NCBI RefSeq assembly: GCF_033283405.1
Contig: NZ_JAWMQR010000011.1
Span: 62,001-126,000 of the forward strand
Reading direction: 5' to 3'
Length of the DNA: 64,000 bases
Source: Halioxenophilus sp033283405
Lineage (GTDB): Bacteria > Pseudomonadota > Gammaproteobacteria > Pseudomonadales > Cellvibrionaceae
The first letter of the stretch is position 1; every line of letters begins with the position of its first letter. This document shows, in pieces, positions 1 through 7,954 of this stretch. A program made the position numbers and the translations under genes. A model generated the notes under the pieces. It was not told the DNA's origin and made no database searches. It saw only the letters and a program-made list of their open reading frames with translations.

Positions 1-136
1 GCGCCAAGCGGTGGATATTAAGTCGGGGGAATCTACAGGGTGTGGTAGGAGCAGGGGCTAAAATCCTTTTTTAGGCCGTTGAGTCGCTTGCTTACCGATT
101 TGTTGGCTGTTTTTGCATTTTTCCCCTAAAGAAGGT

Positions 137-165
137 TTGACATGGGGAAAAGCGGTCATTAGAAT
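137..165 (+). promoter_or_regulatory. Promoter of the S10 operon
   Basis: A perfect -35 hexamer TTGACA (137-142) is followed after 17 bp by TAGAAT (160-165). Transcription would start near 172, giving a leader of about 70 nt before rpsJ. Bases 1-136 show no coding region; the gene upstream is outside the window. Confidence 0.75.
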
Positions 166-244
166 TGCGCCTCCTTTTTCAGCCCCCTGCGGTGAAAAGG
201 GTCCTAACTGGAAAAGTTCTTTAAGTTTTTTGGAGTTCGGTTCA

Positions 245-556
245 ATGCAGAATCAGCGTATTCGTATTCGCCTGAAGGCTTTCGATCACAAGTTGATCGA
301 TGCTTCTACCCAAGAGATCGTAGATACAGCCAAACGTACAGGCGCTCAAGTGCGCGGCCCGATTCCGCTGCCAACTCGCAAAGAGCGTTTCACTGTGCTG
401 ATCTCGCCTCACGTTAACAAAGATGCGCGTGATCAATACGAAATTCGTACACACAAGCGCTTGTTGGATATTGTTGAACCAACTGAGAAGACCGTAGACG
501 CCCTGATGAAGCTGGATCTGGCTGCAGGCGTTGAGGTTCAAATTAGTCTCGGTTAA
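245..556 (+). CDS. rpsJ: 30S ribosomal protein S10 (uS10, NusE)
   Basis: S10 sits in the head of the 30S subunit and, bound to NusB, also acts in transcription antitermination. The ATG at 245 gives MQNQRIRIRLKAFDHK and 103 residues, the usual bacterial length; the frame stays open upstream to 113 but that part does not resemble S10. The extended loop GPIPLPTRKERFTV and the motif YEIRTHKR are clear. It is the first gene of the S10 operon. An unusually long 156-nt spacer separates it from rplC. Confidence 0.98.
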   Translation: MQNQRIRIRLKAFDHKLIDASTQEIVDTAKRTGAQVRGPIPLPTRKERFTVLISPHVNKDARDQYEIRTHKRLLDIVEPTEKTVDALMKLDLAAGVEVQISLG

Positions 557-621
557 TAAACTCCACTTTCTACCGTGTTCGGCCGTGTGCTGAAAACTGG
601 TGGGAGGTTTACAAGTTGCCG

Positions 622-646
622 AAATCCCGTGCCATATGCCGGGTTT
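622..646 (+). other. Hairpin in the rpsJ-rplC spacer
   Basis: AAA(T)CCCG at 622-629 pairs with CGGGTTT at 640-646, leaving one bulged T and a 10-nt loop. It lies in a 156-nt non-coding spacer inside the operon. It could be an RNA signal for internal regulation or processing; no T-tract follows, so it does not look like a terminator. Confidence 0.35.
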
Positions 647-712
647 GTGTAACGCTCTGAAATGGGCGGCCATAGCGGGTAAAAGCCCCGTACACTGAGA
701 GGTCTAAAAGAG

Positions 713-1351
713 ATGACAATAGGTATTGTCGGCCGCAAAAGCGGCATGACTCGTATCTTTACGGATGCGGGTGAATCCATTCCTGTAACCGTGGTTGAGA
801 TTGAATCCAATCGCGTTACTCAGGTCAAGAGCGTCGAAACCGATGGCTATGCCGCCGTGCAGGTAGCTGTAGGTTCTCGTCGTGCCTCCCGAGTTTCCAA
901 GCCGGCTGCTGGTCACTTCGCTAAGGCGAGTGTTGAAGCAGGTAGTGCGGTGCTGGAGCTGCGTAATACCGCTGAAGCTGATTTCGAAGTAGGTGCAGAG
1001 CTTACTTTAGAGGGTTTCGAGGCGGGTCAAAAAGTTGATGTGACTGGTACTTCTAAGGGTAAGGGTTTTGCCGGCGGTGTTAAGCGCTGGAACTTCCGCA
1101 CCCAGGATGCTACTCACGGTAACTCCCTATCCCATCGTGCTCCCGGTTCTATCGGTCAGTGTCAGACTCCTGGTCGTGTCTTTAAAGGCAAGAAAATGGC
1201 TGGTCATATGGGTTCTGTCCGTACCACTGTACAGAACTTGGAGCTTGTTCGTGTCGATACCGAACGCAATCTGCTGTTGATCAAAGGCGCGGTGCCGGGT
1301 GCTCCTGGCGGTCGTGTGATCGTGCGTCCAGCAGTTAAAGCTCGCAACTAA
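713..1351 (+). CDS. rplC: 50S ribosomal protein L3 (uL3)
   Basis: L3 is an early 23S rRNA-binding protein whose extended loop reaches toward the peptidyl transferase centre. The 212-residue product starts MTIGIVGRKSGM and matches the family in length. The region GSIGQCQTPGRVFKGKKMAG contains the glutamine that PrmB methylates in Escherichia coli. The start follows a weak AAAAGAG ribosome-binding stretch after the long rpsJ spacer. rplD begins 14 nt downstream in the same operon. Confidence 0.98.
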   Translation: MTIGIVGRKSGMTRIFTDAGESIPVTVVEIESNRVTQVKSVETDGYAAVQVAVGSRRASRVSKPAAGHFAKASVEAGSAVLELRNTAEADFEVGAELTLEGFEAGQKVDVTGTSKGKGFAGGVKRWNFRTQDATHGNSLSHRAPGSIGQCQTPGRVFKGKKMAGHMGSVRTTVQNLELVRVDTERNLLLIKGAVPGAPGGRVIVRPAVKARN

Positions 1352-1365
1352 TTCGGGGGTTACTA

Positions 1366-1980
1366 ATGGAATTAACGATTGCTACTCCAGAGGGTAAAGG
1401 CGGCACTGTCAGTGTTTCCGAGGTTACCTTTGGTCGTGAATTTAATCAGGATTTGGTCCACCAGGCGGTAGTTGCCTACTTGGCCGGTGCTCGTCAGGGT
1501 ACCAAGGCTCAGAAGACCCGTTCTGAAGTGTCTGGCGGTGGTAAAAAGCCGTGGCGTCAAAAGGGTACTGGTCGCGCTCGTGCTGGTACTATTCGCAGCC
1601 CAATCTGGCGCAGTGGTGGTACTACCTTTGCTGCCAAGCCGCGTAACCATGAGCAGAAGCTCAACAAAAAGATGTACCGCGGTGCTTTGCGTTGCATTTT
1701 GTCTGAGTTGGCTCGTCAGGAGCGTTTGGTGGTGGTTGAAGACTTCGCGTTGGAATCACCAAAAACCAAGGCCCTGCTGCAGAAGCTGGCTCAGTATGAC
1801 GTGACAGAAGCGCTGATCATCACCGAAGAGGTGGACGAGTCTCTGTACCTGTCTGCTCGCAATCTGCACAAAGTTGATGTGTGTGATGTTAACGGGGTTA
1901 ACCCAGTCTCTTTGATTCGTTTCGACAAGGTCATCGTCACTGTAGCGGCCCTGAAAAAATTTGAGGAGGTCCTGGGATGA
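1366..1980 (+). CDS. rplD: 50S ribosomal protein L4 (uL4)
   Basis: L4 binds 23S rRNA and lines the exit tunnel; in E. coli it also represses its own S10 operon. The 204 residues begin MELTIATPEGKGGTVSVSE. The basic extended loop is present around residues 44-90, including KKPWRQKGTGRARAGTIRSP. The coding end overlaps rplW by four bases (ATGA), the usual sign of translational coupling. Whether L4 feeds back on this operon cannot be told, because the leader differs from that of E. coli. Confidence 0.98.
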   Translation: MELTIATPEGKGGTVSVSEVTFGREFNQDLVHQAVVAYLAGARQGTKAQKTRSEVSGGGKKPWRQKGTGRARAGTIRSPIWRSGGTTFAAKPRNHEQKLNKKMYRGALRCILSELARQERLVVVEDFALESPKTKALLQKLAQYDVTEALIITEEVDESLYLSARNLHKVDVCDVNGVNPVSLIRFDKVIVTVAALKKFEEVLG

Positions 1981-2273
1981 GTCAGGAACGAATTTATCAC
2001 GTGCTGCGCGGCCCGGTGATTTCCGAAAAGGCAGCTATGGCTGGTGATGCGGGTAATCAGGTAGCTTTTAAAGTATCAACAGATGCAACCAAGGCGGAAA
2101 TTAAAGCCGCAGTTGAGCAGCTGTTTGAGGTGAAGGTTGAGGCCGTTCGCACTTTGAATGTAAAGGGCAAAACCAAGCGCACTCGCTACGGTATGGGCAA
2201 GCGCAACGATTGGAAAAAAGCCTACGTCCGTTTGCAGGAAGGTCAAGATATTGATCTTCAAGTGGCCGAGTAA
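1977..2273 (+). CDS. rplW: 50S ribosomal protein L23 (uL23)
   Basis: L23 lies at the tunnel exit and is the docking site for trigger factor and SRP. The 98-residue product begins MSQERIYHVLRGPVISEKA, the typical N-terminus. The internal basic loop GKTKRTRYGMGKRNDWKKAYV matches the family. It overlaps the end of rplD by four bases and is followed by rplB after an 11-nt gap, so it lies in the middle of the S10 operon. Confidence 0.97.
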   Translation: MSQERIYHVLRGPVISEKAAMAGDAGNQVAFKVSTDATKAEIKAAVEQLFEVKVEAVRTLNVKGKTKRTRYGMGKRNDWKKAYVRLQEGQDIDLQVAE

Positions 2274-2284
2274 GGAGCTGGGAT

Positions 2285-3112
2285 ATGCCTATTGTAAAAC
2301 GTAAACCGACATCGCCTGGCCGTCGTTTTGTTGTCAGCGTTGTAAACCCCGATTTGCACAAAGGTGCGCCTTACGCACCTTTGGTGGAAAAGAAATCAAA
2401 GAGCGGTGGCCGTAACAACGCTGGCCGTATCACCACTCGCCATGTTGGCGGTGGTCACAAGCAGCACTACCGCGTTATCGATTTTAAGCGTAACAAAGAT
2501 GGTATTACCGCGAAAGTTGAGCGTCTTGAATACGATCCAAATCGCAGTGCTTATATCGCTTTGGTTTGCTACGCCGATGGTGAGCGCCGCTACATTATCG
2601 CCCCTAAAGGTGTTGCGGCTGGAGATGTGATTGAGTCTGGTGTTGGTGCGCCAATTAAGCCTGGTAACACACTGCCGCTGCGCAATGTGCCTGTGGGTTC
2701 GGTTGTGCACTGCATTGAGCTGAAGCCGGGTAAAGGTGCCCAGTTGGCTCGCTCCGCAGGTGCTTCCGTACAGTTGGTGGCCCGTGAGGGTGCATACGCG
2801 ACTCTGCGTTTGCGCAGCGGTGAAATGCGTCGTGTGTTGGCCGACTGCCGAGCCACTATTGGTGAGGTTTCCAACTCCGAACACAACCTGCGCTCATTGG
2901 GTAAGGCTGGTGCCTCCCGCTGGCGTGGTGTGCGCCCTACCGTTCGCGGTGTGGCTATGAACCCGGTAGATCACCCGCACGGTGGTGGTGAGGGTCGTAC
3001 CTCTGGTGGTCGTCACCCAGTGAGCCCATGGGGTACTCCAACCAAGGGTTATAAAACGCGCACCAACAAGCGCACCGATAAAATGATTGTTCGTCGTCGC
3101 GGCCAAAAGTAA
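2285..3112 (+). CDS. rplB: 50S ribosomal protein L2 (uL2)
   Basis: L2 is needed for subunit association and peptidyl transferase function. The product has 275 residues, close to the 273 of E. coli. It begins MPIVKRKPTSPGRR and carries the C-terminal signature MNPVDHPHGGGEGRTSGG, which contains the conserved histidine near the catalytic centre. The tail TDKMIVRRRGQK is standard. A GGAGC ribosome-binding site precedes the start. rpsS follows after 32 nt. Confidence 0.98.
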   Translation: MPIVKRKPTSPGRRFVVSVVNPDLHKGAPYAPLVEKKSKSGGRNNAGRITTRHVGGGHKQHYRVIDFKRNKDGITAKVERLEYDPNRSAYIALVCYADGERRYIIAPKGVAAGDVIESGVGAPIKPGNTLPLRNVPVGSVVHCIELKPGKGAQLARSAGASVQLVAREGAYATLRLRSGEMRRVLADCRATIGEVSNSEHNLRSLGKAGASRWRGVRPTVRGVAMNPVDHPHGGGEGRTSGGRHPVSPWGTPTKGYKTRTNKRTDKMIVRRRGQK

Positions 3113-3144
3113 CGCGCGATTAACTAGCTGAAGAGGAAAAGACA

Positions 3145-3423
3145 GTGCCACGTTCACTGAAGAAAGGTCCTTTCATCGATCTTCACTTAATCAAGAAGGT
3201 CGAGGCTGCGATTGAGAAGAACGATCGACGTCCAATCAAAACTTGGTCTCGTCGATCCATGATTATGCCGGAGATGGTTGGATTGACCATCGCTGTGCAC
3301 AATGGCAAGCAGCACGTTCCAGTGCTGATCAACGAAGAAATGGTTGGCCATAAGTTGGGCGAGTTCTCTGCGACCCGTAACTACAAAGGCCATGTGGCTG
3401 ATAAAAAAGCCAAGAAACGCTAA
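3145..3423 (+). CDS. rpsS: 30S ribosomal protein S19 (uS19)
   Basis: S19 is in the 30S head and forms a complex with S13 that contacts the A-site tRNA. The start is GTG at 3145, reading MPRSLKKGPFIDLHLIKKVE, preceded by AAGAGGAAAAG; no in-frame ATG gives a full-length protein. Its 92 residues match the family length, and the motif HKLGEFSATRNYKGH is intact. rplV follows in the same operon. Confidence 0.97.
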   Translation: MPRSLKKGPFIDLHLIKKVEAAIEKNDRRPIKTWSRRSMIMPEMVGLTIAVHNGKQHVPVLINEEMVGHKLGEFSATRNYKGHVADKKAKKR

Positions 3424-3438
3424 CACGAGGGTTTAATG

Positions 3439-3771
3439 ATGGAAGTAGCTGCAAAATTAAGCGGTGCGCGACTGTCAGCGCAAAAAGCCCGCTTGGTTGC
3501 CGATCAGATTCGTGGCAAGCAGGTTGAAGAAGCGTTAGACATCTTGACTTTCAGTAACAAGAAAGGCGCAGCCATTATCAAGAAGGTACTGGAATCTGCA
3601 ATTGCCAACGCCGAGCACAATGAAGGTGCTGACGTAGATGAATTGAAGGTTTCCACAATCTTTGTGGACGAAGGTATGACCATGAAGCGTATTCGCCCAC
3701 GAGCCAAAGGCCGTGCGGATCGAATTTTCAAGCGCTCGTGCCATATCACCGTAAAAGTAGCTGAAATTTAA
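3439..3771 (+). CDS. rplV: 50S ribosomal protein L22 (uL22)
   Basis: L22 stabilises 23S rRNA and its beta-hairpin lines the exit tunnel, where changes can give macrolide resistance. Two adjacent ATG codons (3436 and 3439) are possible. The second gives 110 residues and lines up with the E. coli N-terminus, and it lies 8 nt from GAGG. The tunnel hairpin region EGMTMKRIRPRAKGRADRI is intact. The gene lies 13 nt before rpsC. Confidence 0.96.
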   Translation: MEVAAKLSGARLSAQKARLVADQIRGKQVEEALDILTFSNKKGAAIIKKVLESAIANAEHNEGADVDELKVSTIFVDEGMTMKRIRPRAKGRADRIFKRSCHITVKVAEI

Positions 3772-3783
3772 GAGACAGACGTT

Positions 3784-4458
3784 ATGGGTCAGAAAGTACA
3801 TCCGACAGGCATTCGTCTGGGTATCGTTAAAAAACATACCTCGACTTGGTATGCCGGCAGTGACGCCTACGCCGACAAGCTCTACACAGACTTGAGTGTG
3901 CGTAAGTATTTGCAAAAGAGCTTGGCACATGCGTCTGTAAGTCGCATCGAGATTGAGCGGCCAGCCAATACCGCGCGTGTGACTATTCACACTGCACGTC
4001 CAGGTATCGTCATCGGTAAAAAGGGCGAGGACGTAGAAAAGCTGCGCAATGAGCTGACCAAACAAATGGGCGTTCCGGTTCATATCAACATCGAAGAGAT
4101 TCGTAAGCCTGATATCGATGCAACTCTGGTTGCACAAAGCGTTGCCTCGCAATTGGAACGTCGTGTGATGTTCCGCCGCGCGATGAAGCGCGTTGTTCAA
4201 AACGCAATGCGCCAAGGCGCACAGGGCATCAAGGTGCAGGTCAGCGGTCGTTTGGGTGGTGCCGAAATCGCTCGTACCGAATGGTACCGTGAAGGCCGCG
4301 TGCCGCTGCACACTCTGCGTGCAGATATTGACTATGCCACTGCTGAAGCCAGTACGACCTACGGCATCATCGGTGTCAAAGTTTGGATCTTCAAAGGTGA
4401 AGTCATCGGCGGTATCGAGCAGTCTGAAGACAACACCAAGAAAAAACGTTCGAAATAA
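3784..4458 (+). CDS. rpsC: 30S ribosomal protein S3 (uS3)
   Basis: S3 forms part of the mRNA entry tunnel and helicase site of the 30S subunit. The 224-residue product begins MGQKVHPTGIRLGI. A type II KH domain carries the GKKG loop at residues 78-81, and the C-terminal domain contains SGRLGGAEIARTEWYREGRV. The C-terminus is slightly shorter than the 233 residues of E. coli and ends in a lysine-rich tail. It is followed by rplP after 13 nt. Confidence 0.98.
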   Translation: MGQKVHPTGIRLGIVKKHTSTWYAGSDAYADKLYTDLSVRKYLQKSLAHASVSRIEIERPANTARVTIHTARPGIVIGKKGEDVEKLRNELTKQMGVPVHINIEEIRKPDIDATLVAQSVASQLERRVMFRRAMKRVVQNAMRQGAQGIKVQVSGRLGGAEIARTEWYREGRVPLHTLRADIDYATAEASTTYGIIGVKVWIFKGEVIGGIEQSEDNTKKKRSK

Positions 4459-4471
4459 GGGGTACGCATAA

Positions 4472-4885
4472 ATGTTACAACCGAAGCGTACGAAATTCCG
4501 CAAGATGCAAAAAGGCCGTAACCGTGGCCTGGCAGAACGCGGATCAAAAGTTAGTTTTGGCGAATACGCCCTGAAAGCGACCGCTCGTGGTCGTATTACG
4601 GCGCGTCAGATTGAGGCGGCTCGTCGAGCCATGACTCGTCATATTAAACGTGGCGGTAAAATCTGGATTCGAGTATTCCCGGACAAACCTATCACCGAAA
4701 AGCCTTTGGAAGTGCGTCAAGGTAAAGGTAAGGGTAACGTGGAATATTGGATCTGTCAGATTCAGCCGGGCAAAGTGCTCTATGAGATGGAAGGTGTGAG
4801 CGAGGCCTTGGCCCGCGAAGCGTTCCAGCTAGCGGCTGCCAAACTGCCAGTGAGTACAACCTTCGTTAAGCGAACGGTGATGTAA
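4472..4885 (+). CDS. rplP: 50S ribosomal protein L16 (uL16)
   Basis: L16 is a late-assembling 50S protein that helps place the A-site tRNA. The 137-residue product begins MLQPKRTKFRKMQKGRNRGLA and carries the conserved segment EVRQGKGKGNVEYW, in the region where E. coli L16 is hydroxylated on an arginine. Length and termini are standard. Its stop codon overlaps the rpmC start by one base (TAATG), so the two are probably translationally coupled. Confidence 0.98.
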   Translation: MLQPKRTKFRKMQKGRNRGLAERGSKVSFGEYALKATARGRITARQIEAARRAMTRHIKRGGKIWIRVFPDKPITEKPLEVRQGKGKGNVEYWICQIQPGKVLYEMEGVSEALAREAFQLAAAKLPVSTTFVKRTVM

Positions 4886-5076
4886 TGAAAGTACAAGAAC
4901 TTCGCGAAAAATCAGTAGAAGAGCTCAACGGCGAACTGATTAAACAACTGCAAGAGCAATTCAAACTGCGCATGCAAAAAGCAACTGGTCAGCTTAACCA
5001 AACCCATTTGCTGAACGCTACTCGCAAAGACATTGCCCGTATCAAAACAGTGTTGAATCAGAAGGCAGGTGAATAA
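4885..5076 (+). CDS. rpmC: 50S ribosomal protein L29 (uL29)
   Basis: L29 sits near the tunnel exit beside L23 and forms part of the trigger factor site. The 63-residue product is the same length as in E. coli and has the expected two-helix hairpin composition (MKVQELREKSVEELN, then LLNATRKDIARIKTVL). It overlaps both neighbours, rplP and rpsQ, by a single base, which is typical of tight coupling in this operon. Confidence 0.96.
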   Translation: MKVQELREKSVEELNGELIKQLQEQFKLRMQKATGQLNQTHLLNATRKDIARIKTVLNQKAGE

Positions 5077-5342
5077 TGGCTACAGCAGAAAAAACCGCTC
5101 GCTCGTTGACTGGTAAAGTAGTCAGCAACAAGATGGACAAAACCGTAACCGTGCTTATCGAACGTCGAGTAAAGCACCCGGTTTACGGCAAGTACGTCAG
5201 CAAGTCTTCGAAGATTAAAGCACACGACGAAAACAACGAGTGTAAAGAGGGCGATCTGGTAACAATTTCGGAATCGCGTCCTCTGTCCAAGACCAAGTCT
5301 TGGGTATTGGTAAAAATTGAAGAGCGCGCCACCGAAATCTAA
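5076..5342 (+). CDS. rpsQ: 30S ribosomal protein S17 (uS17)
   Basis: S17 is a primary 16S rRNA-binding protein with an OB fold, important early in 30S assembly. The 88 residues begin MATAEKTARSLTGKVVSNKM; the conserved block DKTVTVLIERRVKHPVYGKY follows. It is the last gene of the S10 group. Only 35 nt separate it from rplN, and no separate promoter for the spc group was recognised in that gap. Confidence 0.97.
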   Translation: MATAEKTARSLTGKVVSNKMDKTVTVLIERRVKHPVYGKYVSKSSKIKAHDENNECKEGDLVTISESRPLSKTKSWVLVKIEERATEI

Positions 5343-5377
5343 TCCGGTAGCTCAACTAAAAGTTTCGGAGACGGACG

Positions 5378-5746
5378 ATGATACAAACGCAAACTTATTT
5401 GGATGTTGCTGACAACTCTGGTGCGCGCCGGGTTATGTGCATCAAAGTGCTCGGCGGTTCCCATCGCCGTTATGCCGCTGTTGGTGACATCATTAAGGTT
5501 ACCGTGAAAGAGGCCATTCCTCGCGGTAAAGTGAAAAAAGGTCAAGTGATGAAGGCTGTGGTTGTGCGCACCAAGAAAGGTGTACGCCGCCAGGACGGTT
5601 CGCTGATCAAATTTGACGACAACGCTGCGGTTCTGTTGAACGCCAGTGAATCGCCTATCGGCACCCGTATTTTTGGGCCGGTAACGCGAGAGCTGCGTAG
5701 CGAAAAATTTATGAAAATTATCTCTTTGGCGCCAGAGGTGCTGTAA
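5378..5746 (+). CDS. rplN: 50S ribosomal protein L14 (uL14)
   Basis: L14 binds 23S rRNA at the subunit interface and contributes to intersubunit bridges. It is also the docking site for the silencing factor RsfS. The 122-residue product begins MIQTQTYLDVADNSGARRVM and ends KIISLAPEVL, both typical. The ribosome-binding site is CGGAGACGG. It is the first gene of the spc group and is followed by rplX after 44 nt. Confidence 0.98.
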   Translation: MIQTQTYLDVADNSGARRVMCIKVLGGSHRRYAAVGDIIKVTVKEAIPRGKVKKGQVMKAVVVRTKKGVRRQDGSLIKFDDNAAVLLNASESPIGTRIFGPVTRELRSEKFMKIISLAPEVL

Positions 5747-5790
5747 GGGTTGTCCCTCAGTATACCGGTCAAAGTTAAGAGGAACGGGTA

Positions 5791-6108
5791 ATGCGTAAGA
5801 TCAAACGTGATGACGAAGTGGTTGTCATTGCCGGTCGCGATAAAGGTAAGCGCGGCAAGGTAGTGAAAGTACTCGCCGATGATCGCCTGATTGTTTCAGG
5901 TGTACACATGATCAAAAAACACCAAAAACCCAATCCGCAGATGGGTGTAGCCGGTGGCATTGTTGAGCGTGAAGCACCAATTCAGGCTTCCAACGTTGCC
6001 ATTTACAACCGTGCTACCAGCAAAGCGGACCGAGTGGGTTTCAAAATTCTGGAAGACGGTAAGAAAATTCGCGTCTTTAAATCCAACGGCGAAGCTGTTG
6101 ACGCTTGA
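5791..6108 (+). CDS. rplX: 50S ribosomal protein L24 (uL24)
   Basis: L24 is one of the two initiators of 50S assembly and binds the 5' domain of 23S rRNA. The 105-residue product begins MRKIKRDDEVVVIAGRDKGK, a KOW motif, and contains the conserved KKHQKPNPQMGVAGGIVERE. An AAGAGGAACGG ribosome-binding site precedes it. The next gene, rplE, starts 15 nt downstream. Confidence 0.97.
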   Translation: MRKIKRDDEVVVIAGRDKGKRGKVVKVLADDRLIVSGVHMIKKHQKPNPQMGVAGGIVEREAPIQASNVAIYNRATSKADRVGFKILEDGKKIRVFKSNGEAVDA

Positions 6109-6123
6109 TAGGTGGTGACAAAA

Positions 6124-6663
6124 ATGGCTAAGTTGAAAGAAGTCTATAAGTCGGAAATCGCACCCAAGCTGCAACAGGAGCTGGGCCTGAAAAACGTCAT
6201 GGAAATTCCAAAAATCACCAAGATCACCTTGAATATGGGTGTTGGTGAGGCGGTTGGCGACAAGAAAATTTTGGAAAACGCTGTGCGTGACTTGGAAGCG
6301 ATTACCGGTCAAAAAGCTGTGGTTACCAAAGCGCGTAAGTCTATCGCTGGCTTTAAGATTCGTGACGGTTGGCCCATCGGCTGTAAGGTAACACTGCGTA
6401 GTGATCGTATGTACGAATTTCTGGAGCGATTGGTCAGTATCGCTATTCCCCGAATTCGTGACTTCCGCGGTATTAACCCAAAGCAGTTCGATGGTCGCGG
6501 TAACTTCTCCATGGGTGTGACCGAGCAGATCATTTTCCCTGAGATTGATTACGACAAGGTCGACAAGCTGCGCGGACTCGACATTTGTATTACGACAACG
6601 GCGCGTACCGACGATGAAGGCCGGGCGTTATTAAAAGCCTTTAATTTCCCGTTGAAAGGTTAA
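6124..6663 (+). CDS. rplE: 50S ribosomal protein L5 (uL5)
   Basis: L5 binds 5S rRNA and, with L18 and L25, forms the central protuberance. The frame is open from 6112 with a GTG, but the ATG at 6124 gives MAKLKEVYKSEIAPKL and exactly 179 residues as in E. coli, with TAGGTGG in the right place for ribosome binding. The motif TKARKSIAGFKIRDGWPIGC and the segment FPEIDYDKVDKLRGLDI are well conserved. Confidence 0.97.
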   Translation: MAKLKEVYKSEIAPKLQQELGLKNVMEIPKITKITLNMGVGEAVGDKKILENAVRDLEAITGQKAVVTKARKSIAGFKIRDGWPIGCKVTLRSDRMYEFLERLVSIAIPRIRDFRGINPKQFDGRGNFSMGVTEQIIFPEIDYDKVDKLRGLDICITTTARTDDEGRALLKAFNFPLKG

Positions 6664-6673
6664 GGGATCAGTC

Positions 6674-6979
6674 ATGGCTAAGAAATCAATGATCGCGCGT
6701 GATGCAAAGCGTGCTAAAGCTGTCGCTAAGTTCGCTTCCAAGCGTGCCGAGTTGAAAGCAATTATTGCCAGCCCCTCCTCTTCTGAAGAGCAGGTTTGGG
6801 AAGCGCAAATCAAACTGCAAAAAATGCCACGCGATGCCAGCGCTACGCGCATTCAGCGTCGCTGTCGCATTACCGGCCGACCACATGCGGTATATCGTAA
6901 GTTTGGTTTGTGTCGGAATAAATTGCGTGAAGCGGCAATGCGCGGTGATGTCCCAGGTCTGGTTAAGGCCAGCTGGTAA
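6674..6979 (+). CDS. rpsN: 30S ribosomal protein S14 (uS14), zinc-free form
   Basis: S14 is a late-assembling protein of the 30S head. The product has 101 residues, the long form lacking the CxxC zinc site found in the short paralogue. It begins MAKKSMIARDAKRAK and ends REAAMRGDVPGLVKASW, both characteristic. A ribosome-binding AAGGGA lies before the ATG at 6674. rpsH follows after 25 nt. Confidence 0.97.
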   Translation: MAKKSMIARDAKRAKAVAKFASKRAELKAIIASPSSSEEQVWEAQIKLQKMPRDASATRIQRRCRITGRPHAVYRKFGLCRNKLREAAMRGDVPGLVKASW

Positions 6980-7004
6980 TTAAGAGAATTTAGGAGCAGA
7001 TGTT

Positions 7005-7397
7005 ATGAGTATGCAGGATCCCTTGTCAGATATGCTGACTCGCATCCGTAACGCCCAAATGGTTGGCAAGTCTGTTGTCGTTATGCCTTCTTCCAAGCTG
7101 AAAGTTAGCGTGGCTAAAGTGTTGCAAGAAGAAGGTTACGTCACTGACTTCGCTGTTAGCGAAGACGCCAAGCCAGAATTAAGCATTACTCTGAAATATT
7201 TTGAAGGTAAGCCAGTTATCGCCGAGCTCGATCGAGTTAGCCGACCTGGTTTGCGTAATTATGCTGGTAAAGATGCGTTGCCGTCCGTTCGTGGTGGTTT
7301 GGGTATCGCCATTGTTTCTACCAGTAAAGGTGTTATGACCGACCGAGCAGCTCGTGCAGCTGGCGTAGGCGGTGAAGTGCTTTGCACTGTGTTCTAA
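7005..7397 (+). CDS. rpsH: 30S ribosomal protein S8 (uS8)
   Basis: S8 is a primary 16S rRNA-binding protein; in E. coli it also represses the spc operon by binding the rplE mRNA. The 130-residue product begins MSMQDPLSDMLTRIRNAQ and carries the RNA-binding motif STSKGVMTDRAARAAGVGGE near the C-terminus. TTTAGGAGCAG gives a good ribosome-binding site. Autogenous regulation is likely by family but was not verified in this mRNA. Confidence 0.98.
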   Translation: MSMQDPLSDMLTRIRNAQMVGKSVVVMPSSKLKVSVAKVLQEEGYVTDFAVSEDAKPELSITLKYFEGKPVIAELDRVSRPGLRNYAGKDALPSVRGGLGIAIVSTSKGVMTDRAARAAGVGGEVLCTVF

Positions 7398-7410
7398 TTA
7401 GGAAATAGTC

Positions 7411-7944
7411 ATGTCACGAGTTGCAAACAGTCCGGTTGAAATACCTGCTGGCGTGAAAGTGGAGCTGCAAGGCCAAGCACTTTCTGTAAAAGGCAGCAAT
7501 GGTACATTGGCGCTAGACATTCACTCGAACGTTGAGGTTAAGCAAGAAGATAACCTTCTCCTGTTCGCAGCGAAAGATGCGGCCAAGCAGTCCAATGCTT
7601 TAGCGGGTACCACTCGCGCCCTGGTCAACAACATGGTTGTTGGCGTAAGCAAAGGCTTCGAGAAGAAGTTGGAGCTGGTCGGCGTTGGTTACCGTGCAAA
7701 AGCTGCGGGTCAAACTGTAAACCTGACTTTGGGATTCTCGCACCCTGTTGATTACACCATGCCGGAAGGTGTAACCGTCGAGACCCCCAGTCAGACCGAA
7801 ATCATTCTGAAGAGTGCTGATAAGCAGTTGCTCGGTCAGGTGGCTTCAGAGATTCGTGCTTACCGTCAGCCAGAGCCTTACAAAGGTAAGGGTGTGCGCT
7901 ACTCAGACGAGTATGTACGTCGTAAAGAAGCCAAGAAAAAGTAG
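7411..7944 (+). CDS. rplF: 50S ribosomal protein L6 (uL6)
   Basis: L6 lies near the sarcin-ricin loop and the factor-binding site of the 50S subunit. The 177-residue product is the standard length. It begins MSRVANSPVEIPAGV and carries the C-terminal signature QPEPYKGKGVRYSDEYVRRK. Spacing to rpsH is 13 nt and to rplR 10 nt, consistent with one transcript. Confidence 0.98.
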   Translation: MSRVANSPVEIPAGVKVELQGQALSVKGSNGTLALDIHSNVEVKQEDNLLLFAAKDAAKQSNALAGTTRALVNNMVVGVSKGFEKKLELVGVGYRAKAAGQTVNLTLGFSHPVDYTMPEGVTVETPSQTEIILKSADKQLLGQVASEIRAYRQPEPYKGKGVRYSDEYVRRKEAKKK

Positions 7945-7954
7945 GGGTTAGGTA

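Noticed and set aside
3535..4503. 322-codon open frame antisense to rplV and rpsC
   Set aside because: It lies wholly opposite well-conserved ribosomal genes and has no protein-family features.
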